Shown here piece after piece: positions 54,526 through 63,853 of a DNA stretch of 64,000 nt. Each line of letters opens with the position of its first letter. Positions within the stretch are counted from its first letter, which is position 1. The notes beneath the pieces are model-generated. The model did not search any database, was not told the origin of the DNA, and saw only the letters and a list, made by a program, of their open reading frames with translations. Made by a program: the position numbers and the translations under genes. Origin of the DNA: Peterkaempfera bronchialis (GTDB taxonomy: Bacteria > Actinomycetota > Actinomycetes > Streptomycetales > Streptomycetaceae); the NCBI RefSeq assembly GCF_003258605.2, contig NZ_CP031264.1, forward strand, positions 3,224,001 through 3,288,000. Reading direction: 5' to 3'.

Positions 54526-55232
54526 GGGGTGTCGTCCTCCGGGGTCGTGCCGTCGGTGTCATCGGGTCGGTCTGTGGCGTCCGGAGTGGCGGTGTCGGCC
54601 GTCCGGTGCGCGAACTGGTAGGAGCGGCCCCAGGAGCGGCGGATGCGCTGCGGACCGCCGGGCTGCTGCCAGCCGTACAACTGGTCGGCGAGCAGCCCGT
54701 AGTCGAGCGGGATGTCGTCGCGGCGCAGCAGCAGCACGAGATCCCTCAGCCGTCCGGCCAGGACAGCGGGCGTGGTGGCCGTTCCGGCACGCACAAAACG
54801 CTTGCGGGTCGGCTCATCGATCTCCGTCCCCGGATGCAACCGGCGTACGGCGGTGCCGAGTTCGAGTCCGTGGCGGCGGTGCATGCGGGCCGTGTGGTGG
54901 GCCTGCTGGTGCAGTGCCCAGAGGGTGACGGCGGCGTGGGCCGCCTCGTCCGCCCAGCGCAGCGCCTCCTCGGTCAGCGCGCCGCTCTCGTGCGCCGCGT
55001 AGAGCGGTTCGGTGCCGGTGAGGCCCCACAGGTCGGGGGTCGCACCCGCAGACCGGCCGACTCCGCGCCGCAGGCGCGCGAGGGTGGCGACGGCGTCGCT
55101 GCGGTCGTCGAGGTAGCCGCGCTGGAGACGGCTGATGTGCTTGTCGACGGTGCTTCCGATCAGGCTGAGCGGCGCCCGGCGGACGGCGGGGACGGGAGCG
55201 GGGGCAGCGGGGACGGGAGGGCTGGTCGTCAT
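54522..55232 (-). CDS. cse2: Cascade small subunit Cse2 (CasB)
   Basis: Cse2 dimers stabilise the R-loop. The 236 residues are longer than in E. coli because of a low-complexity N-terminus (SPPVPAAPAPVPAVRR) and an acidic C-terminal tail after 205 (TPDATDRPDDTDGTTPEDD). The core has ISRLQRGYLDDRSDAVATLA and WALHQQAHHTARMHRRHGLE, the basic helices that contact DNA. The ATG overlaps the cas3-cse1 stop (ATGA). Confidence 0.9.
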   Translation of the reverse strand: MTTSPPVPAAPAPVPAVRRAPLSLIGSTVDKHISRLQRGYLDDRSDAVATLARLRRGVGRSAGATPDLWGLTGTEPLYAAHESGALTEEALRWADEAAHAAVTLWALHQQAHHTARMHRRHGLELGTAVRRLHPGTEIDEPTRKRFVRAGTATTPAVLAGRLRDLVLLLRRDDIPLDYGLLADQLYGWQQPGGPQRIRRSWGRSYQFAHRTADTATPDATDRPDDTDGTTPEDDTP

Positions 55233-58200
55233 GCCTCCACCTCCACGGGTGTGGTCAGGAGCTTGTTCAGGCGGAGGCGGAAGCGCCGGTCGGCGGCGGC
55301 GTCGTTCAGCCACTCGGAGCCGCCACGGCCCGAGACCACCCGGCCCTCCCAGGCGGAGAGCCCTGCATCGTTCAGCAAGGAGGTCCCGAGATCACCGATG
55401 AGGGTCCGCAGCCGACGCTTCCACCGATCGCGCTGGAGGACGGGGTCGGTCCCGGGTACGAGGTCGCACAGCCAGCGCCGGAATGGCGTGTCCAAGGCGG
55501 CGAACCCGAGGTCGCGGGCGGCGCTTTTGCGGGGCTCCTCCTCGGCCCCCGCCGCCCGGGCGAGGTCGGCGGCGAGGTCTCCGAGCACATTGACCGCGGA
55601 CTCGCCGTCGCCGAGCGCGTCGATGGCAGCCTGCCCGTAGCGCGGGTCTCCCTCATGGAGCAGCACCACGGGCATCAGCACGCCATCGTCGATCACCTCG
55701 TCGATCACCGACTGCTGCGTCCCGTACCGGGCGCCGATGGTCCGGGCCCGGATGAGGTGGTGCGACGGGAGCGCGCCCTCGACGATCAGTCGGGCCAGCC
55801 ATTCGAGCACCCGGGGGCGCAGGTAGTCCCGGCCCTCCTGGCGCTGTTCAGCGCCCTGGTCGCGTCCGGCGAGCAGACCGCGCAGACCGCGCCAGGCCGA
55901 CTGCGCGGGATCGTGTTCACGGGGAAGGTAGGCCAGCTGGAGACCGTGCTTCTTCTCCTGGGCCGGGCTGCGACGCCAGCCGGTCATCGGCTCCTGGAGG
56001 TGCAGGTTGAGGGGTGCGAGCGGGTCGCCGTACGCGAGGACGACACCGTGCACCCCTTCCGCGTCGTGGTGCAGTCGCACGCGCCGGGACTGCCAGGTGT
56101 ACAGGTCCCTCAGCCCGTATGGGCGCTTGTCCAGGTCGGTGGCCTTGGCCGGGCCGTGGGGCCGTGCGGCGCGCCAGGCCGGCCGGTCGTCGCGGCCTCG
56201 AAGGTCCAGCGTGGTGGTGTCGCGGGCGACAAGGTTGAGCAGCAGGGTCTCGTGCAGGGTGTCCGCCTCGACCATCACGCCGCCGAGGTTCCCCGCCCAG
56301 CCGACGCCCTGTGGGTAGCCCTTGCCGGACTTCACCCGGGGATCGCCCACCGCACCGGACTTGATGCCCGACGGGTCATACGCCTGCGCGTGCACCAGCC
56401 AGCGGGCCGCCTCGGCGAACGACAGGCGGTCCACGCCGGGCATCCGCATCGTGAAGAACGGTTCGCCGTTGGGCACGTCGGCCACCAGCCGGTTGAGCGA
56501 GGCGACCTCGTCCTTCGCGGTGCGCAGGTCGGCGACCTGGAAGAAGGGAGTGGTCGGATGCAGCAGGTCGAACTTCTCCCGGTGCTCCCGCAGGTAGTCC
56601 GCCACCGGAGCGAACGGCGTGTCGCTCTCCCATAGCTCCGCCCAGGCGTCGATGTCCTCAGGGCCGTCGACAGCGTCGTACAGGACGGCCAGCAGGAGCC
56701 TCAGCAGAGCGAACTCCTGAGTCGGCAGATCACCGACCAGCCGACGAATGGTCCGGGCCTGGTCGAATACCTCAAGCAGCGACAGACTGCGCTCGGTGCC
56801 GTCAGAGAGTTGCGCCGGAAGCCAGGGGCGGTCGACCAGATTGAACGACGGCGGGCCGACGACGCGCGGCAGCGCCGTCCTTGCTGCGGGCATCCCGGTG
56901 TCCTCTGCGGAGTCGTCGCGGGCCACGAGCAGTCCCTCCTCGGGGTCGTACCGCAGATGCCAATCGGCGAGCCGGGTCCTACAGTCCTCGTCCAGCACGA
57001 GGATCAACTCCCCTGCCAGCCAGTGGCTCTCCTTCTCCTGCCAGGCGGGGAACCAGTTCCGCTCCAGTTCGCCGATCGCCTTCTCCAGAGGCTCCGGAAA
57101 CGAGAAGTGGTAGGGCAGCCGCAGGCCGCTCGCGGCGGCGGCACGAGCGGCGCGCGGCGACGGCGCGGCGTCCGTGGGCAGGTCCAGCCCGCCTTGCCCG
57201 TCGCCGAGCCACGGCAGGGTGATCAGGCCACCGTCCGAGCGGCGCATCACCACCAGGACTTCCAGGCTTTCGCGGCTGTCGCGCACCTGGGCCCTGCCGG
57301 TCCGGCTGTCGTCGGCGTCACCCACGCCGGCGTCGATCCACCCGATCAACGGCCTGCCCGGCTTGAGGACATCGCCCAGCCGGAAGACGGCCGCCCGGCT
57401 TCGCTGTCCCTCGCGGTGCTTCTCGTCCTCGGCCAGCGCGGACTCGGTGGCCGTACCCCACTCCTTGGGGCATGGGTCTTCCGCGCCGTAAGCCTTGCCC
57501 ACCAGTCCGCTGATGTCCTCGGGGAGGCGTACGGGCGTCCCCTGTCCCTGGTCGAAGTGGGGAGCCAGGACGGCGAGGGACCGTAGTAGCGGATACGCGC
57601 GGTAGATGGTCCGGGAGCCTCGGACCGGCGACGGTACGGGGCGGGCCTGCCAGTCGACCCCGGTGACCAGACACCGGGCGCTCCGCAGCCGGCGTGGGCG
57701 GTCGGCGCGCGGGTGGCGATGCAGTCGGCCCATGCGCTGGAGCAGCAGGTCCACCGGGCAGAGGTCGGTCACCAGCAGATCGAAGTCCACGTCGAGCGAC
57801 TGCTCCACCACCTGGCTCGCCACCACGATGTGCGCCTGCCGCGGGCGAGCCGGAGAGGTACCGTCCTGGTCCGGTGGGCCGAAACGCGCCAGCAGGTCGG
57901 CGTCCTTCCGCGCTCGGTCCACGTCGACGAACCGGGCGTGGGCAACGGTCACCTGCTCGGCGCCGAACCGTGCTCGCAGGCAGGCGGCCGTCTCCATCAC
58001 CCGGTCGACGGTGTTGCGCACGACCAGCGCACAGCCGCCCTCCGCCAGTTCCGCACCCAGGCGATCGGCGAGCAGGTCGTAGTCGTCGCCCAGCCGCTCC
58101 AACGCCACGTCGGCCCTGCGCCCGGAGGCGGCCGGCCTCGCCGCCAGCACGGCCGGTTGCCCGCTGCCAGGCGACACGGCCGTCAGCAGCGGATAGCCTT

Positions 58201-59860
58201 CGGCGGCCTCGATGTCCGCGACGACAGCCGCGCCTACGCTGGTGCCCGTGTACGCCTCGACCAGTTCGCGGCGCCGGGACGCGGGCAATGTCGCGGACAG
58301 CACCACCACGGGCACCCGGTAGGCCCCCAGCCATGACAGCACCTGATCCAGGTAACTGTTCATATAGGTGTCGTACGCGTGCACCTCGTCGATGACGACG
58401 ACCTTGCCCGCCATGGCCAGGTGGCGCAGAGCGAGATGGCGGCTCTTGAGCCCGACCATCAGCAACTGGTCGATCGTCCCGACCGCGAACGACGCGAGCA
58501 GGCCCTTCTTCCGGCCCCGCAGCCATTGGTGGGCGATCAGGTCGGCGGGCGCGGCAGTGGTACCGACTTCGCGACCGTCCGCCTTGCAGCCGCTCCGGCG
58601 CGGGTCATCCTCCTGTCCGAACTGGTCCACGGCTGCGATCCGTTGGCGGCTTTTGCGCATCAGCAGTGCATAGTCCTTCTGCAACGCCGCCTTGGCGTGC
58701 GCCAGCAGGACCGATCGGTCACCCGCCGCGAGGGTGTCGGACGGCAGACGGTCCAGCCAGGCCAGGAGGCGCGGAAACATCGCATTGCTCGTGGCCATCG
58801 TCGGCAACGCGAAATAGCAGCCACCCGCACCGCTCCGAGCCGCGAAGATCTCCGCCACGGCCAGGGCCGCCTCGGTCTTCCCCTCGCCCATCGGCGCCTC
58901 GATGACCATCAGGCCGGGTTCCGGCATCTCCCTCGCCAGCCGGACCGCGTCCTCCTGGACCGGCCGCACCCGCGCACCCGGCGGGAGGTCGAAGCGCGAG
59001 GCGATCAACTCGGCTGCGGGCAGGGTCGGTTCGGCGGCAGTCCAGGGCGGCGGCAGGCGAAGCCCCGCCCATGCCGCCTTGACCCGCTCCTCGTCACTGC
59101 GCGGGTGAGCCTCCGGAAAGTAGGGGAAGAGATCGGGGTTGCTGGCGATCCAGTCCGAAACGATCACCAGCGCTGTCAGCAGCACCTGGACCGGTTGCGG
59201 CAGTTTCACCTTCCGCCAGTCCCCGAGCCGTCCCGCCACGTCGTAGGTCTCGGCGCAGGCGTCGAGCAGTTCCGTCTGCACCTGGTGCCACGTGGTCTCC
59301 GCCGCCCCCGGCGTCCGCAGCAATTCCGGGTGCACCATGAGGTCGTGGATCTGCGAGTGGTCGGGCGGCACGCCGTGATGCCCACCCGCGACGATGCCGA
59401 ACTGGCCTACCGCACGCCCCGTCCAGCCATGCCGCTTGACCAGCCACTCCTGAAGGAGCAGCTGCCCCGCCAGCCCGTGGGGGGCCATCTTGCGGTCCTC
59501 GCCATACTGCCTCTGCGTACGCATGCGGAGCCCGGCCGCGATCATTGCGTCCGCCAACGAGTCCACCTGGCATGCAAATGCCGGTGTCGCTTTCCCGATG
59601 TCGTGCGTTCCCGCCAACCACACCGCCAGCCGCCGCGCGTCGTCCGCCCCGCCCGGAAGCACCTCGGCGACCATCTCCTTCACATTCCGAGGCAACCACC
59701 GATCCCACAGCAACCCCGCCACAGCCGCACTGTCGGCCAGATGCCGCCACAACGGCAACCACGTCTCCGTGGCGCGGTCATGCTTCGCCCAGACGGTCCG
59801 CGCAGCGCGGCTCAACCGCGCCCATCGGCCGTTGGTCTGGGGAGGTGTTTCCTCGTGCAT
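55229..59860 (-). CDS. cas3: Cas3-Cse1 (Cas8e) fusion: nuclease-helicase joined to PAM-recognition subunit
   Basis: A 1,543-residue fusion. Residues 1-990 are Cas3: HD nuclease with LAGTHDIGKATPAF at 83-96, HHGVPPDHSQIHD near 155, helicase Walker A EAPMGEGKTEAAL, DEVH box VVIDEVHAYDTYMN, SAT motif VVLSATLPASRRRE and motif VI LQRMGRLHRHP. Residues from about 1003 (PSFNLVDRPWLPAQLSDG) to the end are Cse1/Cas8e, with the GWAGNLGGVMVEADTLHE loop region. Fusing both ensures that Cas3 reaches the PAM-bound Cascade, as reported for some Streptomyces. ATG 59860 gives MHEETPPQT; no ribosome binding site is visible, so it may be leaderless. First gene of the cas operon. Confidence 0.95.
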   Translation of the reverse strand: MHEETPPQTNGRWARLSRAARTVWAKHDRATETWLPLWRHLADSAAVAGLLWDRWLPRNVKEMVAEVLPGGADDARRLAVWLAGTHDIGKATPAFACQVDSLADAMIAAGLRMRTQRQYGEDRKMAPHGLAGQLLLQEWLVKRHGWTGRAVGQFGIVAGGHHGVPPDHSQIHDLMVHPELLRTPGAAETTWHQVQTELLDACAETYDVAGRLGDWRKVKLPQPVQVLLTALVIVSDWIASNPDLFPYFPEAHPRSDEERVKAAWAGLRLPPPWTAAEPTLPAAELIASRFDLPPGARVRPVQEDAVRLAREMPEPGLMVIEAPMGEGKTEAALAVAEIFAARSGAGGCYFALPTMATSNAMFPRLLAWLDRLPSDTLAAGDRSVLLAHAKAALQKDYALLMRKSRQRIAAVDQFGQEDDPRRSGCKADGREVGTTAAPADLIAHQWLRGRKKGLLASFAVGTIDQLLMVGLKSRHLALRHLAMAGKVVVIDEVHAYDTYMNSYLDQVLSWLGAYRVPVVVLSATLPASRRRELVEAYTGTSVGAAVVADIEAAEGYPLLTAVSPGSGQPAVLAARPAASGRRADVALERLGDDYDLLADRLGAELAEGGCALVVRNTVDRVMETAACLRARFGAEQVTVAHARFVDVDRARKDADLLARFGPPDQDGTSPARPRQAHIVVASQVVEQSLDVDFDLLVTDLCPVDLLLQRMGRLHRHPRADRPRRLRSARCLVTGVDWQARPVPSPVRGSRTIYRAYPLLRSLAVLAPHFDQGQGTPVRLPEDISGLVGKAYGAEDPCPKEWGTATESALAEDEKHREGQRSRAAVFRLGDVLKPGRPLIGWIDAGVGDADDSRTGRAQVRDSRESLEVLVVMRRSDGGLITLPWLGDGQGGLDLPTDAAPSPRAARAAAASGLRLPYHFSFPEPLEKAIGELERNWFPAWQEKESHWLAGELILVLDEDCRTRLADWHLRYDPEEGLLVARDDSAEDTGMPAARTALPRVVGPPSFNLVDRPWLPAQLSDGTERSLSLLEVFDQARTIRRLVGDLPTQEFALLRLLLAVLYDAVDGPEDIDAWAELWESDTPFAPVADYLREHREKFDLLHPTTPFFQVADLRTAKDEVASLNRLVADVPNGEPFFTMRMPGVDRLSFAEAARWLVHAQAYDPSGIKSGAVGDPRVKSGKGYPQGVGWAGNLGGVMVEADTLHETLLLNLVARDTTTLDLRGRDDRPAWRAARPHGPAKATDLDKRPYGLRDLYTWQSRRVRLHHDAEGVHGVVLAYGDPLAPLNLHLQEPMTGWRRSPAQEKKHGLQLAYLPREHDPAQSAWRGLRGLLAGRDQGAEQRQEGRDYLRPRVLEWLARLIVEGALPSHHLIRARTIGARYGTQQSVIDEVIDDGVLMPVVLLHEGDPRYGQAAIDALGDGESAVNVLGDLAADLARAAGAEEEPRKSAARDLGFAALDTPFRRWLCDLVPGTDPVLQRDRWKRRLRTLIGDLGTSLLNDAGLSAWEGRVVSGRGGSEWLNDAAADRRFRLRLNKLLTTPVEVEA

Positions 59861-59889
59861 GACGGCATTGAACACTCTGGGTCTGACAA

Positions 59890-60155
59890 CGATGAGCGCT
59901 CCTGGCCCGAGCGATCGATTTTGACCATAATCGTTCTTCGCGTGATAGGTGACGCCCAATCACGAATTCAAATGACCAATACTGTCAGGCGCAATATGCC
60001 TCCGGCCGCCACGCGCGGCAGCCCGCCCTGGAGGCGGCATCGGGCCTGCCTCTGCCGGGTCACGAGCGGCAGGTTCCCTGCCGGAGTTCCCGACGTGGCA
60101 TCCCTGCGGGTTCGAAAGCACTCGGAGACGCCCTTGGGGGGTGACGATCCAAACA
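59890..60155 (-). promoter_or_regulatory. Probable cas operon promoter region and array 2 trailer flank
   Basis: It lies between cas3 and the trailer end of array 2. Read leftward, ACGATTATGGTCAAAATCG (about 59919-59937) is the only AT-rich block and may contain the -10 element; with it the cas3 leader would be short. The rest to 60155 shows nothing recognisable. Confidence 0.4.
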
Positions 60156-60916
60156 GGCCCCATCCCCGCAGGCGCGGGGAGCACACCGTGATGTCGTTTC
60201 GGGTCTGCTGATCGTCGGGGCCATCCCCGCAGGCGCGGGGAGCACTTCGGGCAGCAGGCGGTCGAGACCACGAAGCAGGGGCCATCCCCGCAGGCGCGGG
60301 GAGCACAATCGGTTCTGGCAGTCGACGTAGACCTCAGCGGGGCCATCCCCGCAGGCGCGGGGAGCACCATCACGTCATGTGGACGAAGGGTCCCTGGGAG
60401 GGGCCATCCCCGCAGGCGCGGGGAGCACCCGCAAGGCAGACCTCCTGCCGATCCACCCTGGGGGCCATCCCCGCAGGCGCGGGGAGCACCCGTACACCAG
60501 GCCCCGCCTGGAGGCCTGGCCGGGGCCATCCCCGCAGGCGCGGGGAGCACTGCCTACACGGGATCGATCCAGGATGCGTGAGGGGGCCATCCCCGCAGGC
60601 GCGGGGAGCACCCCCAGCGCGGCCGCCTCAAGCAGGACTGCGAGGGGCCATCCCCGCAGGCGCGGGGAGCACCCACATCCCAGCCGTCGCGGGTCTGCGA
60701 CAGGGGGGCCATCCCCGCAGGCGCGGGGAGCACTACGAGACCGGCAGCGTCGCCGGCCTGCACACGGGGCCATCCCCGCAGGCGCGGGGAGCACACGGCG
60801 GCGGCGTCGCCCACGACCGTGTCGAGGGGGCCATCCCCGCAGGCGCGGGGAGCACGTCGTCGCCGAGTCGACGCCGACCGGGGAGGCGGGGCCATCCCCG
60901 CAGGCGCGGGGAGCAC
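60156..60916 (-). CRISPR. CRISPR array 2: 13 repeats, 12 spacers, type I-E
   Basis: Repeats of 29 bases end every 61 bases from 60184 to 60916, so all 12 spacers are exactly 32 bases. On the minus strand the repeat begins GTGCTCCCCGCGCCTGCGGG and ends GATGGCCCC; the leftmost copy has two changes at its handle end (GGCC for GGGG on the plus strand), as typical for the trailer end. The leader is on the right, transcription leftward. No spacer is repeated within or between arrays. Confidence 0.96.
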
Positions 60917-61015
60917 ACTAATTGACCTGCGCGTTTGGAGACCGAAGGTGCTGGTTTCGATGACTTCTGCAGATACGGACGTACGACGTGAATGCATCAT
61001 TTCTGGAGCAATCCA
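60917..61015 (-). promoter_or_regulatory. Leader of CRISPR array 2
   Basis: It starts ACTAATTGACCTGCGCGTTT directly after the last repeat, with TTTCGATGACTTCTGCAGAT further on. Against the array 1 leader, most of about 80 bases match with scattered changes. The stretch from 61016 to 61252 holds no gene I can recognise. Confidence 0.85.
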
Positions 61016-61252
61016 CTCGCATCTTCATCGAGATCCATGCGTCAACCATACGGTCGTACACCGAAATGCCAGCGGGATGCCCAGAAGCCGCCGCCGCACA
61101 GCATCACAGCGCACGTGCGCCCCGCACTGGGCTGGTTGAGGAAGCTGGCCGGGCACCGGCGCCGCGAACTCGCCGCCGTCCTGGCGCATCCGCCGCGACA
61201 GCGACCCGAGGCGTTGGTCAGCGGTCGCCGTCGTCCGGTCGGCGGGGGCGGA

Positions 61253-61600
61253 TCATGGCAGTGCCAGGTTTTTGCCGTCCCCGGCAGCCGGGTTGACCAT
61301 CAAGGTGACCTGCTGCTCGGGGCGCCTGGTGACCATTGCGTCGTGGATGCACCGGGCCGCGCCGGTGCCGCGCCATGGCGTGCGGACACCGATCTCCTTA
61401 AGGGCGAACGCGGGAGAAGAGACGCGCCCGGCCGGCACGGGCCTGGCCATCCGCGCCCACCAGCGGTCCTCCGGCCCGGCGGTATTGCCGTAGGCGTACC
61501 CCACCGGCGCACCCCCGTCGTACCCGACCACCACCCCAGGGTGGCCGTCGTGTGGTGACGCTCCGAGTGTCGTGGACGTACTGGTGCCAGGCCCGCGCGG
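61253..61600 (-). pseudogene. GNAT-like acetyltransferase fragment
   Basis: The in-frame part reads HPGVVVGYDGGAPVGYAYGN, FALKEIGVRTPWRGTGAARC and IHDAMVTRRPEQQVTLMVNP, which fits the strand order of a GNAT fold, with R/Q-x-x-G-x-A-like RGTGAA for acetyl-CoA. The N-terminal third is not found in the same frame; residues with protein-like character continue in another frame (GIPAGLSAHPRAA). So it looks frameshifted or truncated. Confidence 0.55.
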
Positions 61601-61773
61601 GCGCGCTGCCGCCGCCCAAGCTGTCCAATGTCGTGCCGGCGGCCCGGGGGTGGGCCGACAGGCCGGCAGGAATGCCCATGGCCGTGGCGACCGCAGGTTC
61701 GAGATCACCCTGCCCCAGCTGTCCGCGTGCAAGGAGCGCACTGTCCCGGTGGCCGCACCCTGCCGGAGGTGGG

Positions 61774-62088
61774 TCAGCGGTACCGGACGGCGACGCCATG
61801 GTGGTGGGAGCAGGTGCCGCGGTGGTGTGCGCTGTACGAGAGGGTGCCGTCGTTGCACAGAGCGGTCGCGCCGCCGTGGCTGTCGACGGACCCTGACTCG
61901 CCACCGACCGCTGAGGAGGATCCGCCCGACGAGGAAGGCTGGTCTACGGGGACGCCTGCTCCGGTGAGCCGGTCGGTGCCGCGTGCCTGGACGGTGGTAC
62001 CCCGGTTCAGCTCCCGAGCTCCGAAAAAGGTCCCAGCCCAAGAGTCGTTGCCTTGGCAAGGCTGAATCCGGCCAAGGGGAAATATCAC
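61774..62088 (-). CDS. DUF3761-like protein, probably N-terminally truncated
   Basis: A 104-residue frame. The end, ATALCNDGTLSYSAHHRGTC..SHHHGVAVRYR, matches the C-terminal DUF3761 module, with its two cysteines and His-rich turn. A Ser/Gly-rich linker precedes it (PSSSGGSSSAVGGESGS). The usual signal peptide is absent: the frame begins with MIFPLGRIQPCQGNDSWAG, so the N-terminus was probably lost, and no ribosome binding site is visible. Function unknown. Confidence 0.5.
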   Translation of the reverse strand: MIFPLGRIQPCQGNDSWAGTFFGARELNRGTTVQARGTDRLTGAGVPVDQPSSSGGSSSAVGGESGSVDSHGGATALCNDGTLSYSAHHRGTCSHHHGVAVRYR

Positions 62089-62153
62089 TCGTTCAGGGTA
62101 ATAAGTCAGTTCGGGCCGGTGGGGGCTGTGGGTGGCCGCGAAGAATTCGAGGC

Positions 62154-63839
62154 GTGACCCGATCTCCCGGTGCGGCGCTGCCTACCTATCCCGTGCTGCT
62201 GGGCGGTGTGCCCGAGCCCGGTGAGGGCTGGGTGCACTGGCCCAGGAGCAGCGCGATGCTGGACGAGACGTACGACGTGCTTGCGCTCAAGGCACGCCTC
62301 GACCACTGCCGGGCCGAGCCGGAGGATCACGCCGATCCGCGGTTGGTCGGGCGGGTGGCCCGGTCCACGGGGGCGCAGGCGATTGCGGCGCTGTCGTTGG
62401 CCCGCGAGGCGCAGCCTGCCTGGGCGCGGGTGCCGCTGGAGCGGCGGCTGGACTTCGTCCGCGCGTTCCACCGCCTGCTGCGGGACCGGGCGGAGGAGTT
62501 CATCGCGGTCCTGGTGTCCGAGGGGCATCCCGTACGGGTGGCCGGCTGGGCGCTGTCGGCGGCGCTGAACCTGACGCATCCGGAGACGGTGGACCATGCG
62601 CGGGCGGCCATGGTGTGGGAGGGCAGGCAGGCGGGTCGGCGGGTGCGGCTGGTGCGCAAGCCGGACGGCGTGGTGTGCCTCGACCCGGCGCGCAACGCCC
62701 CCGTGCTCACCGCCCTGGCCGGGGTCCCGACCCTGGCGGCGGGGAACGCGCTGATCGTCAACGCCCCGCCGTCGGTTCCGCTGAGCGTCGCGTACCTCTT
62801 CCATGAGTTGGTCGCCCCGCTGCTGGCGGAGTACGGGGCCCCGCCCGGCATGCTCAGCGTGCTCTGCGCGCCGGCGCGGCCGGTGCTGCGGACCTGGCTG
62901 GCCTCGCCCGACTGCGACGACATCTTCTTCTTCGGCGGCTCCAACCAGGGCGCCGAGCTCACCCGGTCCTGCCTGGAGCACGGCAAGAAGCCCATCATGG
63001 AACTGGCCGGGAACGACGCCCTGGTGGTGTGGCGGGACGCGGATCTGCCGCAGGCGGCCGACGCGGCGCTGGAGCGGTACCAGGGGTCGGGGCAGCTCTG
63101 CCTCGCGCCGAAGTTCGCGCTGGTCCACCCGGCGGTGGCCGAGGAGTTCACCGAGCTGGTGCGCAGCCGGGTGGCGGCGCTGCGGGTGGGGCCGCCCGAG
63201 GACCCCGAGGTCGTACTCACCCCCGTGGTCAAGCGCTCCCAGTGCAAGGACGTGCTGGACGATGCCGTGGCCAGGGGCGCCGAGCTGCTCTGCGGGGGCG
63301 AGTTGGTCGACGTACGGGGCAGGCCGTCGCTCCGGGGGCCGTTCATCAGACCGGTGCTGCTGCGCGTACGGGGGCTGCGGGAGGCGGCGGCGATGCGGGC
63401 GGTCGCCGAGGAGACGTTCTTCCCGCTGATGTGCGTGATCGTGCCTGAGAGCGCACCGGCCGCTGAGTCGGCACCGGCTGCTGAGTCGGCGGCGGCCGAC
63501 CGTCACCTGCTGGAGTCCGTGATCTCCTTCGTCAATGCGAACCGGTACGGACTGCGCAACTCCCTGTGGGCGCACGACCCGTACGTCATCGACCGGTTCA
63601 CCGACGAGGTGACCAACGGCGGCGTGCTGAAGGTCAACGACAGCCACATCGGCACCCTGCCCGTCCTCCCCATCATCGGCGGTACGGGGCTCTCCGGCGG
63701 GGTGTTCGGCGAGGCCAACATCCCCTTCCTGCGCACCACCCGGCTCCAGGGGATCAGCATCGGCAGCGGCGAGGCGGCGCACTTCGACCACCTCGCCGCT
63801 GCCGGGTTCCACCACGACCAGAGCAGTGCTCGCACATGA
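62154..63839 (+). CDS. Aldehyde dehydrogenase family protein
   Basis: A 561-residue NAD(P)-dependent dehydrogenase-fold protein. Seen: catalytic-domain helix ARVPLERRLDFVRAFHRLLR near 100, RKPDGVVCLDPARNAPVLTA near 172 in place of the usual P-x-N loop, ELAGNDALVVWRDADL near 285 with the general-base Glu, and GQLCLAPKFALVHP near 318 with the catalytic Cys. The C-terminus has FGEANIPFLRTTRLQG. A short Ala/Glu/Ser repeat (ESAPAAESAPAAESAAA, about 430-446) is unusual. GTG 62154 is chosen; GAGG lies close before it. The stop TGA is 14 bases before the EF-hand gene start, so the two are one operon. Substrate unknown. Confidence 0.85.
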   Translation: MTRSPGAALPTYPVLLGGVPEPGEGWVHWPRSSAMLDETYDVLALKARLDHCRAEPEDHADPRLVGRVARSTGAQAIAALSLAREAQPAWARVPLERRLDFVRAFHRLLRDRAEEFIAVLVSEGHPVRVAGWALSAALNLTHPETVDHARAAMVWEGRQAGRRVRLVRKPDGVVCLDPARNAPVLTALAGVPTLAAGNALIVNAPPSVPLSVAYLFHELVAPLLAEYGAPPGMLSVLCAPARPVLRTWLASPDCDDIFFFGGSNQGAELTRSCLEHGKKPIMELAGNDALVVWRDADLPQAADAALERYQGSGQLCLAPKFALVHPAVAEEFTELVRSRVAALRVGPPEDPEVVLTPVVKRSQCKDVLDDAVARGAELLCGGELVDVRGRPSLRGPFIRPVLLRVRGLREAAAMRAVAEETFFPLMCVIVPESAPAAESAPAAESAAADRHLLESVISFVNANRYGLRNSLWAHDPYVIDRFTDEVTNGGVLKVNDSHIGTLPVLPIIGGTGLSGGVFGEANIPFLRTTRLQGISIGSGEAAHFDHLAAAGFHHDQSSART

Positions 63840-63853
63840 GAGAGGCATGGCCC

